Assembly: GCF_007827595.1 (NCBI RefSeq)
Contig: NZ_VISR01000004.1
Span: 248,001 to 312,000 of the forward strand
From: Streptomyces sp. BK340
Lineage (GTDB): Bacteria > Actinomycetota > Actinomycetes > Streptomycetales > Streptomycetaceae
Direction: 5' to 3'
Length of the DNA stretch: 64,000 nucleotides
This document shows positions 32,917 through 42,250 of this stretch, piece by piece; positions within the stretch are counted from its first letter, which is position 1, and every line of letters starts with the position of its first letter. The translations under genes and the position numbers were made by a program. The notes under the pieces are model-generated. The model had not been told where the DNA came from. It did no database searches and saw only the letters and a list, made by a program, of their open reading frames with translations.

Positions 32917-35900
32917 TCACGGCGTGACCTTCTCGATCTTCACGCTGCCGACGCCCGCGACCGTGCCGCGCGCGTTCACCAGCTGCAACCGGCCGAAGAA
33001 CTCGCGGCCCGCGGGAGCCTCGGCGGCGGCCGTGACCTGGCCGGTCACCGTGGCCGAGTCGCCCGTGCCGAGCTTGACCGGGGCCGAGTCGTCGACCGTG
33101 ACGGTGCCGAGCGTGGAGGAGAAGAACACGTCCCGGTAGTTGTAGTCGGTCGCCCCGGACGGGACCGAGTAGCCCACGACCTTGATGGTGTACGTGCCGG
33201 CGGCCGGGGACGGGACGGAGACCGCCTCCTCCGAGTCGCCGTCCGCGGACTGCGCGACCTGCTTGCCGCTCGCGTCGTACACGGTCAGGTCCAGGTCGGC
33301 GGACGCGTCGGAGACGCCTCCGATGGCCACGTCCAGCGACTTGGCGCCGGCCGGGACGTCCACCGTGGTGGTCTGGGTCTCGCCCTCCTTGATCGACGGG
33401 CGGGCCGTCTTGGAGGAGCCCAGCGGGCCGCCGACCAGCTTGCCGTCGAGGGCGGCGTACTTGTTGGTCACCTTCCAGGAGGCGGTGGCCGGGGTGCCGA
33501 CCTTGGCCTCGGGCACGGTCACGGTCTCCGGGTCGAAGGCCGCGCCGAGGACGGAGACGTCCAGCGTGTACGGGTTGTCGAGCAGCGGCGAGGTACGGCG
33601 CGACTCGACCTCGATCTCCCAGACACCGGCCTGCGGGTCGGCGAAGGAACGGACGTCCGGCTTGCAGCCGTTGCCGTCGAGGTAGTTGTTGTAGCAGTAC
33701 GGGGTGCCGGTGTTGTCGACCGGAGTGCCGTACGGGTGGATCGCGATGAACCGGGTCTGGCTCTTGTCCTTGAGCCCGCTCATCGCGACCTCGAGGGACT
33801 TGGCGCCCGCGGGCACGTTCAGGAAGTACGACTGGGTGCTGTTGCGCTGCACCGAACCCGACGCGGAGTAGGTGTAGTTCACCGGGGCGGAGACCACGAC
33901 GGTGGTGAGGATCTGCTTGTCGATCCCCTCGGTCCGCGGGTCGTCGACCTCCAGGATCGCGCTCTTGATGCCCGCCGACCGCGGCGCCGCCTGGACCTTG
34001 ACGGTCACCGGCTGGTTCAGCGGCAGCCGCACGACGTCGTCGCCGAGGATCCGGAAGGTGTCACCGGCGTTGTTCTCGAAGTGCAGCTCGTGCCACACGG
34101 CCTTGTCCGGGCCGGAGGTACGGGTGATGGTGACGTCGTACGTCTTCTTCTGGCCGGCCTTCAGGCCGCCCTCGCGGTCGTACAGACCCGTGCCGTAGCC
34201 CGGGGTCTTGAGCGCCTGGTCGAGCGCGGTGTCGACGGGGGCCTTGACGGTGTAGTCGTGGGCTTCGGCGTCGTCGCGGATCGCGTCCCACGCGTCCACG
34301 ATGTTGATGCGGCCCGCGCCCTCCTCGTACGCCTGCACACCCTTGATGTGGTCGGCGGTCGAGGTCAGCGCCGTGCGCAGCATGGCGGGCGTCAGGTCGA
34401 TGCCCTTCCGCTTGGCGGCCGACAGCAGCAGCGCGGAGGCGCCGGTGGCCTGCGGGGAGGCCATCGAGGTGCCCTGGAGCATCGAGTAGCCGGCCGGCAG
34501 CGAGTAGCCCGCCTCGGCGACCGGGGAGCCCGGCAGCCAGGTCTGGGTGGTGTTGATCGCGGCACCGGGCGCGACCAGGGTCGGCGTGAAGCCGCCGTCC
34601 TCACGCGGGCCGCGCGAGGAGAACGGCATCATCGCGTACCGCTTCTCCACCTGCGAGCCGTAGTTGGCGGCCCAGGTCTGCTTCGAGATGGCCGCGCCGA
34701 CCGAGATCACCTTGTCCGCGAGGCCCGGGTCGCCGATGGTGTTGGCGCCGGGACCGGAGTTGCCCGCGGAGATGACGAGCTGGACGCCGTAGGTGTCGAT
34801 GAGCCGGGTGTACAGCTCGGCGCGCGCGTTGTTGCCGTCGTTCAGCGCCGGGAGGCCGCCGATCGACATGTTGACGATGTCGACGCCCCGGTTGGTGACC
34901 AGGTCGATCATGCCCTCGGTGAGGGCGACGTTGGTGCAGCCGCCGGTCCAGGTGCAGGCACGGGACGAGACGATCTTCGCGCCGGGGGCCGCGCCGTTCA
35001 TCTCGCCGCCGAACAGGCCGTTGGCGGCGGTGATGCCGGCCACGTGGGTGCCGTGCTCGGACTCGATGACGCCGATGTTGACGAAGTCGGCCTTCTTGCC
35101 GACCCAGGACCCGCCGTAGGGGTCCATCGGGACGTCCTTGCGGATCTGCACGACGAACGGCACCCGCTCGGCGACGTCCGTCTTGGGGTCGTCGGTGCCG
35201 AAGTAGCCGATCTGGTAGCCGTCCTTGTACGGCTTCATCGGCGTGTCGTCGCTGAAGTCGTGGTTGTTGTTCAGGTCGACCGTGACCGTGCCGGCCGCGG
35301 CGTCGTACAGGACGCCCCAGCTGTCGGCGGTGTCGCCGTCCCGGTTGAGGTCGCCCTTCTCGTCGCCGCCGGTGGTCGCGGACTCCTTGAAGGTGCTGAT
35401 CCCGTACGAGCCCGCCGGCGCCGTCCAGGTCTGGCCGCCGTAGCTGAAGCTCGGGCCGGAGACCGAGGTGATCATGGGCCGCCAGGTGGCGTCGCTGTCC
35501 AGGATCGGGTCGGTCGAGGTCACCCAGTCGACGATCTTGCGCTCGCCGGTGGTGGTCTTCTGCAGCGCCGGGTGGCCGAGGTCGACGCCGGAGTCGAGGA
35601 TGCCGATGGTGACGCCCCGGCCGTCCGCCTTCGGGTGCTCGTCGACGAAGTCGACGGCGCCGGTCTCGAAGGACGGGTTGTACGGGTTCTCGGCGGGCGT
35701 GTCCTTGCCGGGAGCCGGATAAGTCGTGGTGGCCCTGGCCGACTTGGCGGTGTCCGCCTTCGGCGTCGGGTCGTCGAGCGCGATCTCCTGGCGCAGGTCG
35801 ATGGCGTGCACCGAGGACAGCTTCGCGGCGGCCGCGATCGCGGAGTCCGCCTTGGCGGTCGGGACGGTGGCGCGGACGTAGCCGAGCTTGTCGTAGGTGC

Positions 35901-36249
35901 GGCCCACCGAGCCGCCCTTGACCGCGTCCAGCTCATCGGTGACCTGCTCGGTCTTCCCGGGCGCTGTCGCGATCATCATCGTGACGGTCTTGTCACCGTC
36001 CGCCTTGGCCTCGGCGAGCAGGTCCGCGTCGTCCGAACCGAGCTTGTCGTGAGCGGACTTGACGCCGGGATCGGTGGCCGTGGCGGGTGGGGGCACCTCC
36101 CGCGCGTTAAGCAGTGGGGGAGCGTCCGCGGCGAGGGCCAGGGGTATCGGCCCGGTCGCACAGAGAGCGGCCACCACGCCGACGGCCAGGCCTATGCGGG
36201 CCAGACGTCTGTGGCCGGGTATCGGATCGCGCTCGGGGGTGTGGGTCAT
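32917..36249 (-). CDS. Large secreted subtilisin-like serine protease (S8)
   Basis: About 1110 residues. Signal peptide (RIGLAVGVVAALCATGPIPLALAADA), then a propeptide (I9-like, SDDADLLAEAKADGDKTVTMMI...LSSVHAIDL), and the S8 catalytic domain with Asp in GILDSGVDLGHP (about 218), His in SEHGTHVAGITAANG (about 396) and Ser in LQGTSMASPQATGASALL (about 591). The C-terminal half consists of beta-sandwich modules (GSVQRNSTQSYFLNVPAGAKSLEVAMSGL, pre-peptidase C-terminal and P-domain-like). AAGGG lies 6 bases before ATG 36249 but abuts ATG 36255, so 36249 is the better start. It degrades proteins outside the mycelium. Confidence 0.93.
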   Translation of the reverse strand: MTHTPERDPIPGHRRLARIGLAVGVVAALCATGPIPLALAADAPPLLNAREVPPPATATDPGVKSAHDKLGSDDADLLAEAKADGDKTVTMMIATAPGKTEQVTDELDAVKGGSVGRTYDKLGYVRATVPTAKADSAIAAAAKLSSVHAIDLRQEIALDDPTPKADTAKSARATTTYPAPGKDTPAENPYNPSFETGAVDFVDEHPKADGRGVTIGILDSGVDLGHPALQKTTTGERKIVDWVTSTDPILDSDATWRPMITSVSGPSFSYGGQTWTAPAGSYGISTFKESATTGGDEKGDLNRDGDTADSWGVLYDAAAGTVTVDLNNNHDFSDDTPMKPYKDGYQIGYFGTDDPKTDVAERVPFVVQIRKDVPMDPYGGSWVGKKADFVNIGVIESEHGTHVAGITAANGLFGGEMNGAAPGAKIVSSRACTWTGGCTNVALTEGMIDLVTNRGVDIVNMSIGGLPALNDGNNARAELYTRLIDTYGVQLVISAGNSGPGANTIGDPGLADKVISVGAAISKQTWAANYGSQVEKRYAMMPFSSRGPREDGGFTPTLVAPGAAINTTQTWLPGSPVAEAGYSLPAGYSMLQGTSMASPQATGASALLLSAAKRKGIDLTPAMLRTALTSTADHIKGVQAYEEGAGRINIVDAWDAIRDDAEAHDYTVKAPVDTALDQALKTPGYGTGLYDREGGLKAGQKKTYDVTITRTSGPDKAVWHELHFENNAGDTFRILGDDVVRLPLNQPVTVKVQAAPRSAGIKSAILEVDDPRTEGIDKQILTTVVVSAPVNYTYSASGSVQRNSTQSYFLNVPAGAKSLEVAMSGLKDKSQTRFIAIHPYGTPVDNTGTPYCYNNYLDGNGCKPDVRSFADPQAGVWEIEVESRRTSPLLDNPYTLDVSVLGAAFDPETVTVPEAKVGTPATASWKVTNKYAALDGKLVGGPLGSSKTARPSIKEGETQTTTVDVPAGAKSLDVAIGGVSDASADLDLTVYDASGKQVAQSADGDSEEAVSVPSPAAGTYTIKVVGYSVPSGATDYNYRDVFFSSTLGTVTVDDSAPVKLGTGDSATVTGQVTAAAEAPAGREFFGRLQLVNARGTVAGVGSVKIEKVTP

Positions 36250-36406
36250 CGGCATCCCTTGTAGGTAAAGAATCCAGTGCCGGACGAGGGCACAGCTTTA
36301 CCCAAGGGCCAGGAATTTGGGACCCGTTGACCGAATCGATATGGATGTATGGGGAAAACCCGCGATGAGGTTTGAGCGGATTGGACCCGTCTGGTTCGGG
36401 ATTCGC

Positions 36407-36949
36407 TCAGTTCTCCTTGGTGCGGGCGTAATGACGGGACGCCTTCGCCCGGTTGCCGCACGCCGCCATCGAACACCAGCGGCGGGTGCCGTTCCTGGAC
36501 GTGTCGAAGAAGTGCAGGATGCACGTCTCGTGGGCGCAGGTGCGGATCCGGTCCGGCGCCTGCGTCAGCAGTTCCAGGTAGTTCCGGGCGGCCAGCCAGG
36601 CCGGACCCCAGGCCGGGTCGGCGAACTCGGGCTCCTCGGCCGCCCCCTGCTCGGTCAGCCGGGCCCGGATGCGTCCGTGCGCGAGAACGGCGTCGACGAG
36701 CGGTGCCCCCTCGGCCGGTGACCCGTCCACCGCGGCCTTCAGTGCCTCCCGTGCCTGGCGCACATGGTCGAGCACGTCCTCGTCGGCCGCGTGGGCGCCG
36801 TCGAGCCCGTTGCTCGCGAGCCACACCGCGAGTCCCCCGGTGTCGGCGAGCAGGTCCTGGGTGACGCCCTCCCGGTTCCAGCGGGTGTTGATCAGGTCGA
36901 GGGCGAGGGGCTCACCGGTGAGCGGGCGGGGATCGCGGGCGGCGGACAT
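36407..36949 (-). CDS. CGNR zinc-finger/ABATE-domain regulator
   Basis: A 180-residue protein: ABATE-type N-terminal ligand domain (PLTGEPLALDLINTRWNREG...DLLADTGGLAVWL) and a C-terminal CGNR zinc finger: CAHETCILHFFDTSRNGTRRWCSMAACGNRAKASRHYAR, with the CGNR tetrapeptide and the zinc cysteines. Such proteins are probable stress-linked transcriptional regulators. It is divergent from the VOC gene at 37056, which may be its target. Confidence 0.9.
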   Translation of the reverse strand: MSAARDPRPLTGEPLALDLINTRWNREGVTQDLLADTGGLAVWLASNGLDGAHAADEDVLDHVRQAREALKAAVDGSPAEGAPLVDAVLAHGRIRARLTEQGAAEEPEFADPAWGPAWLAARNYLELLTQAPDRIRTCAHETCILHFFDTSRNGTRRWCSMAACGNRAKASRHYARTKEN

Positions 36950-37055
36950 CGGACTCTCCTTCTCGGCTAACCGCTCAAGAGTACGTGACCGGTTGCGTCT
37001 CCGTCTCTAACCTCCTACTCTGATTTCAACAGTTACAAAACCCGATGGGGGAGCC

Positions 37056-37502
37056 ATGACTCTGCGCACCGGCCACACCGGCCTGAACGTCACCGACCTC
37101 GACCGCTCGCTCGCCTTCTACCGGGACGTCCTCGGCTTCACCCTGCTCGCCGAGGGCAAGGAGGACGGCCGGCGCTACGCCTTCCTGGGCGACGGCGGCG
37201 AAGGCCCCGTCCTCACCCTCTGGCAGCAGGCGGGTCAGGCGTACGACGGCAGCCGGGCCGGACTGCACCACCTGGCCTTCACGGCCGACTCGACGGACCG
37301 GGTCCGGGAGTACGAGACGGCGCTGCGCGGCGCCGGGGTGGAGTTCGCCCACGAGGGCGTGGTGGCCCACCGGGAGGGCGCGGCCTCGGGCGGGATCTTC
37401 TTCCACGACCCGGACGGCACCCGCCTGGAGATCTCCGCGCCACTGGGCGCCGAGACCGCCCCCGCGCCGCACGCATCCGCTCCGACCTGCGGTTTCTTCT
37501 AG
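37056..37502 (+). CDS. VOC-family (glyoxalase/bleomycin-resistance fold) protein
   Basis: A 148-residue protein of two betaalphabetabetabeta modules: RTGHTGLNVTDLDRSLAFYRDVLGFTLL (metal His in the first strand), GLHHLAFTADSTDRV (second His) and FFHDPDGTRLEISAP (Glu ligand). Metal-dependent lyase, dioxygenase or antibiotic-binding functions are possible; the family does not decide. It is followed after 2 bases by the PPOX gene and is divergent from the CGNR regulator. ATG follows GGGGGAGCC. Confidence 0.9.
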   Translation: MTLRTGHTGLNVTDLDRSLAFYRDVLGFTLLAEGKEDGRRYAFLGDGGEGPVLTLWQQAGQAYDGSRAGLHHLAFTADSTDRVREYETALRGAGVEFAHEGVVAHREGAASGGIFFHDPDGTRLEISAPLGAETAPAPHASAPTCGFF

Positions 37503-37504
37503 CC

Positions 37505-38461
37505 ATGAGCGTCTACCACGCCGGTTCGCGTGCCTTGCAGGACCTGGTCGGCGTCCGGGACCGCGCCGAACACGTCGGCCGCTCCCTCGGCCAGGACATC
37601 AAGCCGGTCGCGGCTGCCTTTCTGGAGCTGCAGCCGCTGCTGGTGGTGGGCGCGGCGGATCCGGGGACGGGGAGGGTGTGGGCGTCGGCGCTCACGGGCG
37701 CACCTGGATTCGTCCGGGCCACCGGACCCCGGCAGATGTCGGTCACCACGGACGCCGGTCAGGACGGCCGGCCCGAAGGGGCACGGGGAACTGCGCGGGC
37801 AACCACATGCGACCCGTACCCGAACGACGACCTGACGGACCCCCTCACCACGGCCCTGCGCATGCCCGGCGCGGCCATCGGCACCATCGCCCTGGACCCC
37901 CGCACCCGCCGCCGCATGCGCCTCAACGGCCGGCTGCGGCCGACGGCAAGGGGCTTCGCGGTCGAGGCCGACCAGGTGTTCTCCAACTGCCCGAAGTACA
38001 TCCAGCGCAGGGAGGGCTTCGAGACCGTGGACCGGACGCCGGGGGAGCCGCGGCGAAGTGGTGAACTCGGCGTACAGCAGCAGGAGTTCGTCGAAGCGGC
38101 CGACACCTTCTTCCTGGCCACCGTGCACCCCGGCGGAGCCGACGTCAGCCACCGCGGGGGCAACCCCGGCTTCGTGCGGGTCCGTTCACCGCGCGAACTG
38201 AGCTGGCCCGACTACTCCGGCAACGCCATGTTCCTCACCCTCGGCAACCTGCGCACCGACCCGCGCGCCGGGCTGCTCTTCCTGGACTGGACGACCGGCA
38301 CGGTGCTGCAGCTCACCGGCGAGGCGCACACCGAGTTCACGGCCGACGGCGGGCGAACGGTCCGCTTCACGGTCGCCGAGGCGATCGAGACCCCCGCCGC
38401 CCTGCCGCTGCGCTGGTCCGCGCCCGAATATTCACCCGCCAACCCGGAGCCCACCCGCTAA
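37505..38461 (+). CDS. Pyridoxamine 5'-phosphate oxidase-family flavoprotein with an internal repeat insertion
   Basis: A 318-residue protein of the PPOX/FMN-binding split-barrel group (AAFLELQPLLVVGAADPGTGRVWASALTGAPGF, AIGTIALDPRTRRRMRLNGRL, FLATVHPGGADVSHRGGNPGFVRV, GNAMFLTLGNLRTDPRAGLLFLDW). PPOX split barrels usually act on FMN- or F420-linked redox substrates. Near residues 79-100 the sequence DAGQDGRPEGARGTARATTCDPYPN is unlike the family and corresponds to DNA resembling a Streptomyces interspersed repeat. The frame is still open, so the protein may be made with this loop. It follows the VOC gene with a 2-base gap, forming an operon. Confidence 0.85.
   Translation: MSVYHAGSRALQDLVGVRDRAEHVGRSLGQDIKPVAAAFLELQPLLVVGAADPGTGRVWASALTGAPGFVRATGPRQMSVTTDAGQDGRPEGARGTARATTCDPYPNDDLTDPLTTALRMPGAAIGTIALDPRTRRRMRLNGRLRPTARGFAVEADQVFSNCPKYIQRREGFETVDRTPGEPRRSGELGVQQQEFVEAADTFFLATVHPGGADVSHRGGNPGFVRVRSPRELSWPDYSGNAMFLTLGNLRTDPRAGLLFLDWTTGTVLQLTGEAHTEFTADGGRTVRFTVAEAIETPAALPLRWSAPEYSPANPEPTR
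37772..37815 (+). repeat. Fragment of a Streptomyces interspersed repeat (GGGGCnCGGGGAACTGCGCG type)
   Basis: The core GAAGGGGCACGGGGAACTGC followed by GCGGGCAACCACATGCGACC matches, from memory, a short repeat found many times in Streptomyces intergenic DNA. Here it lies inside the PPOX gene and is translated. Confidence 0.5.
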
Positions 38462-38470
38462 CGTCCGTCC

Positions 38471-38959
38471 ATGCGACGGAAGCTGAGGGTGGCGGCCTAC
38501 GCCGTGTGCGTCCGCGACGGACAGATCCTGCTCGCCCGCTCGCCGGGCCTCGACGGGACCCCCGAGTGGGTGCTGCCGGGCGGCGGCATGGAGCACGGCG
38601 AGGACCCGTACGACACCGTCCGCCGTGAGGTGACCGAGGAGACCGGCTACCGCATCCGGGTGACCGGTCTGCTCGGCGTGGACTCCAGCAGACGTGTCTT
38701 CCGCGGCGGACGCCTGCGCCGCCTCGCCGACCACCAGGGCGTGCGGATCCTCTACGAGGGCGAGATCGCCGGCGGTGACCTGCGCCACGAGGTCGGCGGC
38801 TCCACCGACTTCGCCGCCTGGCAGGACCTGGACACCCTGCCGGGCCTGAACCGGGTGCGCCTGGTCGACGTCGCGCTGCGGCTGTGGCGGGAGCGGCCGG
38901 CGGCCGGACACCTGGACCCCGGGGCCCGTCCCCTACCCCGGGAGATGAACGAGGAGTAA
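38471..38959 (+). CDS. NUDIX hydrolase
   Basis: A 162-residue protein with the nudix box GGGMEHGEDPYDTVRREVTEETGY (GX5EX7REXXEEXGX) at about residues 38-60, all catalytic Glu present, preceded by the substrate strand EWVLPGG. It removes nucleoside diphosphate from a linked X, for example an oxidised nucleotide, NADH-related or dinucleotide substrate. It is 9 bases downstream of the PPOX gene and probably in the same operon. Confidence 0.93.
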   Translation: MRRKLRVAAYAVCVRDGQILLARSPGLDGTPEWVLPGGGMEHGEDPYDTVRREVTEETGYRIRVTGLLGVDSSRRVFRGGRLRRLADHQGVRILYEGEIAGGDLRHEVGGSTDFAAWQDLDTLPGLNRVRLVDVALRLWRERPAAGHLDPGARPLPREMNEE

Positions 38960-39158
38960 CCGTCCTCCGGACGCTCGCAATCGACTCCGTGACCGCACCT
39001 CTACCCCGAGATCCACGTACGGTGATCGGCGCTGCGCGTTGCTGTCGTGTTCACGCACAGGTCATCCCCGGTGCCAAGCATCCAGAGCGAGCGGGATGTT
39101 CGCGAGAGCGATCGCCCGCGACCACTGCCGACGCGTTCGCACTCGGGGAGATCGCGCC

Positions 39159-40913
39159 ATGTCGCGCATACGCTCTGTCGCCACCTCCGCCATGGGGGTC
39201 CACCGCCGTACCGTCCTCGCCGCCGCCGGAGCGGTCTCACTCTCCGCGGGCGTCGGCTACGCCCTGCGCCCCACCGACAGCCAGGCAGCCGCCAGAACCG
39301 CCGAGGCGCCCGTCGCCCACTCCCGGCAGGCCGCCGCGGCGACCGCGCTCGCGCCCTACACCAAGGGCACGACCCTCTCCTCCGTCGCCGCACCCCGCAA
39401 CAGCTCCGGCTACCGGCGCCTCGGCGACGGCGCGGGCTGGAAGCGGGTCGTCCGCAGCGAGCTGGCGGCCCCCAAGTCCGGCCGCGCGTCCCGCCGTACG
39501 CCCCTCGCCGCGTTCGTGCAGTTCACCGACCTGCACCTGCAGGACGTCCAGCACCCGCTGCGTCTGGAGTACCTGCGCTCCACCGACCCGCACGCCTGGC
39601 GCCCGCAGGAGGCGCTGACCGTGCAGGGCGCCATCTCGCTCGTCGAGCGGGTCAACGCGCTGCGCGGCGCCCCCGTCACCGGCTCGCCGCTCCACTTCGT
39701 CATGACCACCGGCGACAACACCGACAACAACGCCCACTCCGAACTGGAGTGGTTCATGAAGGTGATGAGCGGCGGCCGCATCACGCCCAACACCGGTGAC
39801 CCGCGGCACTTCGAGGGCGTGCAGAACAGCGGCCTCAAGCTGTACTGGCAGCCCGACTCCACCACCCGCGACGGCGACAAGGCGCTCGGCTTCCCGTACC
39901 TGAAGGGGTTCCTGGCCGCCGCCATCCGCGAGGTGCGCAGCCCCGGCCTCAACCTGCCCTGGTACTCCACCGTCGGCAACCACGACGCCCTCCCGCTCGG
40001 CTGCTACGGCTCCCACGGCGACCCCTACCTCGCCGAGGCGGCCATCGGCGGCAAGAAGCTGATGAACGTCACCGCGGCCGAGGCCAAGAAGATCCAGGAC
40101 GCCATCAAGAAGGCCACCGACCCCAAGGGCGTCGGCTACCGCGACTTCCTCAAGGCGCACGCCCGCTCGATGCACTCGGTCACCCCGGACGAGAAGCGGG
40201 CGCCGTACACCTCCGCGGACTATCTGAAGGCCCACCTGGACCCCGCCCACCAGGGTCTCGGCCCGGTCGGCCACGGCTACTCCTCGGCGAACCTGGACGC
40301 GGGCACCCAGTACTACGCCTTCCGCATCTCCGAGGACGTCATCGGCATCAGCCTCGACACCACCGACGCCGGCGGCCACTACGAGGGCTCCGTCGGCACC
40401 GCCCAGCTGAAGTGGCTGGAGAAGACGCTCAAGGACAACAAGGACTCCTACGCCGTCGTCTTCAGCCACCACACCAGCAAGACGATGACCAACACCCGCC
40501 CCGACCCGGCCCACCCGGGGGAGCGCCGCCACAACGGCGCCGAGGTGGTCTCGGTGCTGTCCGCCCACGCCAACGTGCTGGCCTGGGTGAACGGCCACAT
40601 CCACAAGAACGTCATCACTCCGCACCAGGCGTCCGGCGGCCGTTCCTTCTGGGAGATCTCCACCGCCTCGCACGTCGACTACCCGCACCTCGCCCGGATC
40701 ATCGAGCTGGTGGACAACAAGGACGGCACGGTCTCCCTGTTCACCACCCTGATCGAGTCCGCGGCCCCGCACCGGACCGACTTCGCGGACCTGTCCCAGA
40801 CCGGCCTCGCCGCCCTCTACCGCGAGCTGGCCTACAACGCCCCCGGCGCCAGGACGACCCTCGCGGGCGCCGCGGCCGACCGGAACACCGAACTGGTGCT
40901 CAAGAAGGGCTGA
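39159..40913 (+). CDS. Tat-exported metallophosphoesterase (TIGR03767 type)
   Basis: A 584-residue protein. A twin-arginine signal VHRRTVLAAAGAVSLSAGVGYAL is near residues 14-36, so it is exported folded. Metal motifs of the calcineurin-like fold: VQFTDLHLQD, MTTGDNTDNN, VGNHDALPLG, VFSHHTSKT and VNGHIHKN. The long insertion between the motifs is typical of actinobacterial members (GYSSANLDAGTQYYAFRISEDVIG). It is a secreted phosphatase or phosphodiesterase, perhaps for phosphate recovery. The start ATG 39159 follows GGGGAG. No PHO box is obvious in the 200 bases upstream. Confidence 0.9.
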   Translation: MSRIRSVATSAMGVHRRTVLAAAGAVSLSAGVGYALRPTDSQAAARTAEAPVAHSRQAAAATALAPYTKGTTLSSVAAPRNSSGYRRLGDGAGWKRVVRSELAAPKSGRASRRTPLAAFVQFTDLHLQDVQHPLRLEYLRSTDPHAWRPQEALTVQGAISLVERVNALRGAPVTGSPLHFVMTTGDNTDNNAHSELEWFMKVMSGGRITPNTGDPRHFEGVQNSGLKLYWQPDSTTRDGDKALGFPYLKGFLAAAIREVRSPGLNLPWYSTVGNHDALPLGCYGSHGDPYLAEAAIGGKKLMNVTAAEAKKIQDAIKKATDPKGVGYRDFLKAHARSMHSVTPDEKRAPYTSADYLKAHLDPAHQGLGPVGHGYSSANLDAGTQYYAFRISEDVIGISLDTTDAGGHYEGSVGTAQLKWLEKTLKDNKDSYAVVFSHHTSKTMTNTRPDPAHPGERRHNGAEVVSVLSAHANVLAWVNGHIHKNVITPHQASGGRSFWEISTASHVDYPHLARIIELVDNKDGTVSLFTTLIESAAPHRTDFADLSQTGLAALYRELAYNAPGARTTLAGAAADRNTELVLKKG

Positions 40914-41007
40914 TATTCACTCAACCGGCCTACAGGCAGGCAACCTTCGCACACCACCACCAGGTCCCTTTCCCCGACCGAACCGAACGGCACAGTTGGG
41001 GGAAGAC

Positions 41008-42123
41008 ATGCGCGCACGTACGACCCTGGTGGGCGCCACCGCCCTGCTCCTGTCGGCGGCCCTGGTGGGCCCGGCCTTCGCGGCCGGCTCCGCCACGGGC
41101 GGCCACCTGGCCACACGCAAGGCCGTCGAGGCGGCCGTCCGGGCCGGCGTGCCCGGCGTGACCGCCACCGCGAAGGACACCCACGGCACCTGGTCCACGA
41201 CGGCCGGCGTCGGCGACACCCGCACGGGCGGGCCGCGCTCGGCGGCCGACCACTACCGCGTCGGCAGCATCACCAAGACGTTCGTCTCCACCGTCCTGCT
41301 CCAGCTGGAGGCGGAGGGCCGGCTGTCGCTCGACGACACGGTGGAGAAGTGGCTGCCCGGGGTGGTGCACGGCCACGGCCACGACGGGAGCCGCATCACC
41401 GTCCGCGAGCTCCTCAACCACACCAGCGGCATCTACAACTACACCTCCGACGAGGACTTCGGCCGCACCTACTTCACCAAGGACGGCTTCTACGCACACC
41501 GCTACGACCCGATCACTGCGAGTGACCTGGTCGCGATCGCGATGCGGCACGAGCCGGACTTCGCGCCGGGCACGTCCTGGCAGTACTCCAACACGAACTA
41601 CGTCCTGGCCGGCATGGTGATCGAGAAGGTGACGGGCCACTCGTACGCCGACGAGATCACCCGCCGCATCATCGCCCCGCTGCACCTGACGGCCACCTCC
41701 CTGCCCGGCACGCGGGTCACCGTCCCGCGGCCCAGCAGCCGCGCCTACTCGAAGTTCACGGAGACGACGGGCCCGTCGTACGACGTCACGAAGCTCAACC
41801 CCGCGATCGGCTCCTCGGCCGGCGAGATGATCTCGGACTCCGCCGACCTGGACCGCTTCTACAGCGCCCTCCTGCGGGGCAAGCTGCTCCCGCCCCGGCA
41901 GCTGCAGGAGATGAAGACCACGGTGAAGGGCACCGGGTACGGCCTCGGCCTGGCGGACATTCCGCTGAGCTGTGGCGTTCACGTCTGGGGCCACGACGGC
42001 GGCATCCACGGCTCCGTCTCCGCGGCGGTGACGACCGCCGACGGCCGTCACTCCCTGGCGGTCAATTTCAACGGGGACTGGACCGGGGACATGATCGCCG
42101 TGGTGGAGGGGGAGTTCTGTTAG
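41008..42123 (+). CDS. Secreted serine hydrolase of the beta-lactamase/DD-peptidase fold
   Basis: A 371-residue protein with a Sec signal (TLVGATALLLSAALVGPAFAA). Serine-enzyme motifs: SITKTF (SxxK, about residue 81-84), YSNTNY (YxN) and HVWGHDGGIHG (HxG). The layout matches class C beta-lactamase-like D-alanyl-D-alanine carboxypeptidases/esterases secreted by Streptomyces. GGGGGAAG precedes ATG 41008. The activity is likely peptidoglycan carboxypeptidase or esterase rather than antibiotic hydrolysis, since Streptomyces has many such homologues. Confidence 0.92.
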   Translation: MRARTTLVGATALLLSAALVGPAFAAGSATGGHLATRKAVEAAVRAGVPGVTATAKDTHGTWSTTAGVGDTRTGGPRSAADHYRVGSITKTFVSTVLLQLEAEGRLSLDDTVEKWLPGVVHGHGHDGSRITVRELLNHTSGIYNYTSDEDFGRTYFTKDGFYAHRYDPITASDLVAIAMRHEPDFAPGTSWQYSNTNYVLAGMVIEKVTGHSYADEITRRIIAPLHLTATSLPGTRVTVPRPSSRAYSKFTETTGPSYDVTKLNPAIGSSAGEMISDSADLDRFYSALLRGKLLPPRQLQEMKTTVKGTGYGLGLADIPLSCGVHVWGHDGGIHGSVSAAVTTADGRHSLAVNFNGDWTGDMIAVVEGEFC

Positions 42124-42250
42124 TCAACGTTTCATTCGCGTAGTTCTGTGTTAACCCGCACGTAATGTCCGTACCGCCTCATTTTGGCTAACCCGCTGTG
42201 GACGGGGTTGGCTCGATCTTCTCGATCATTTATGCAAGGCGGGTGGTCGT

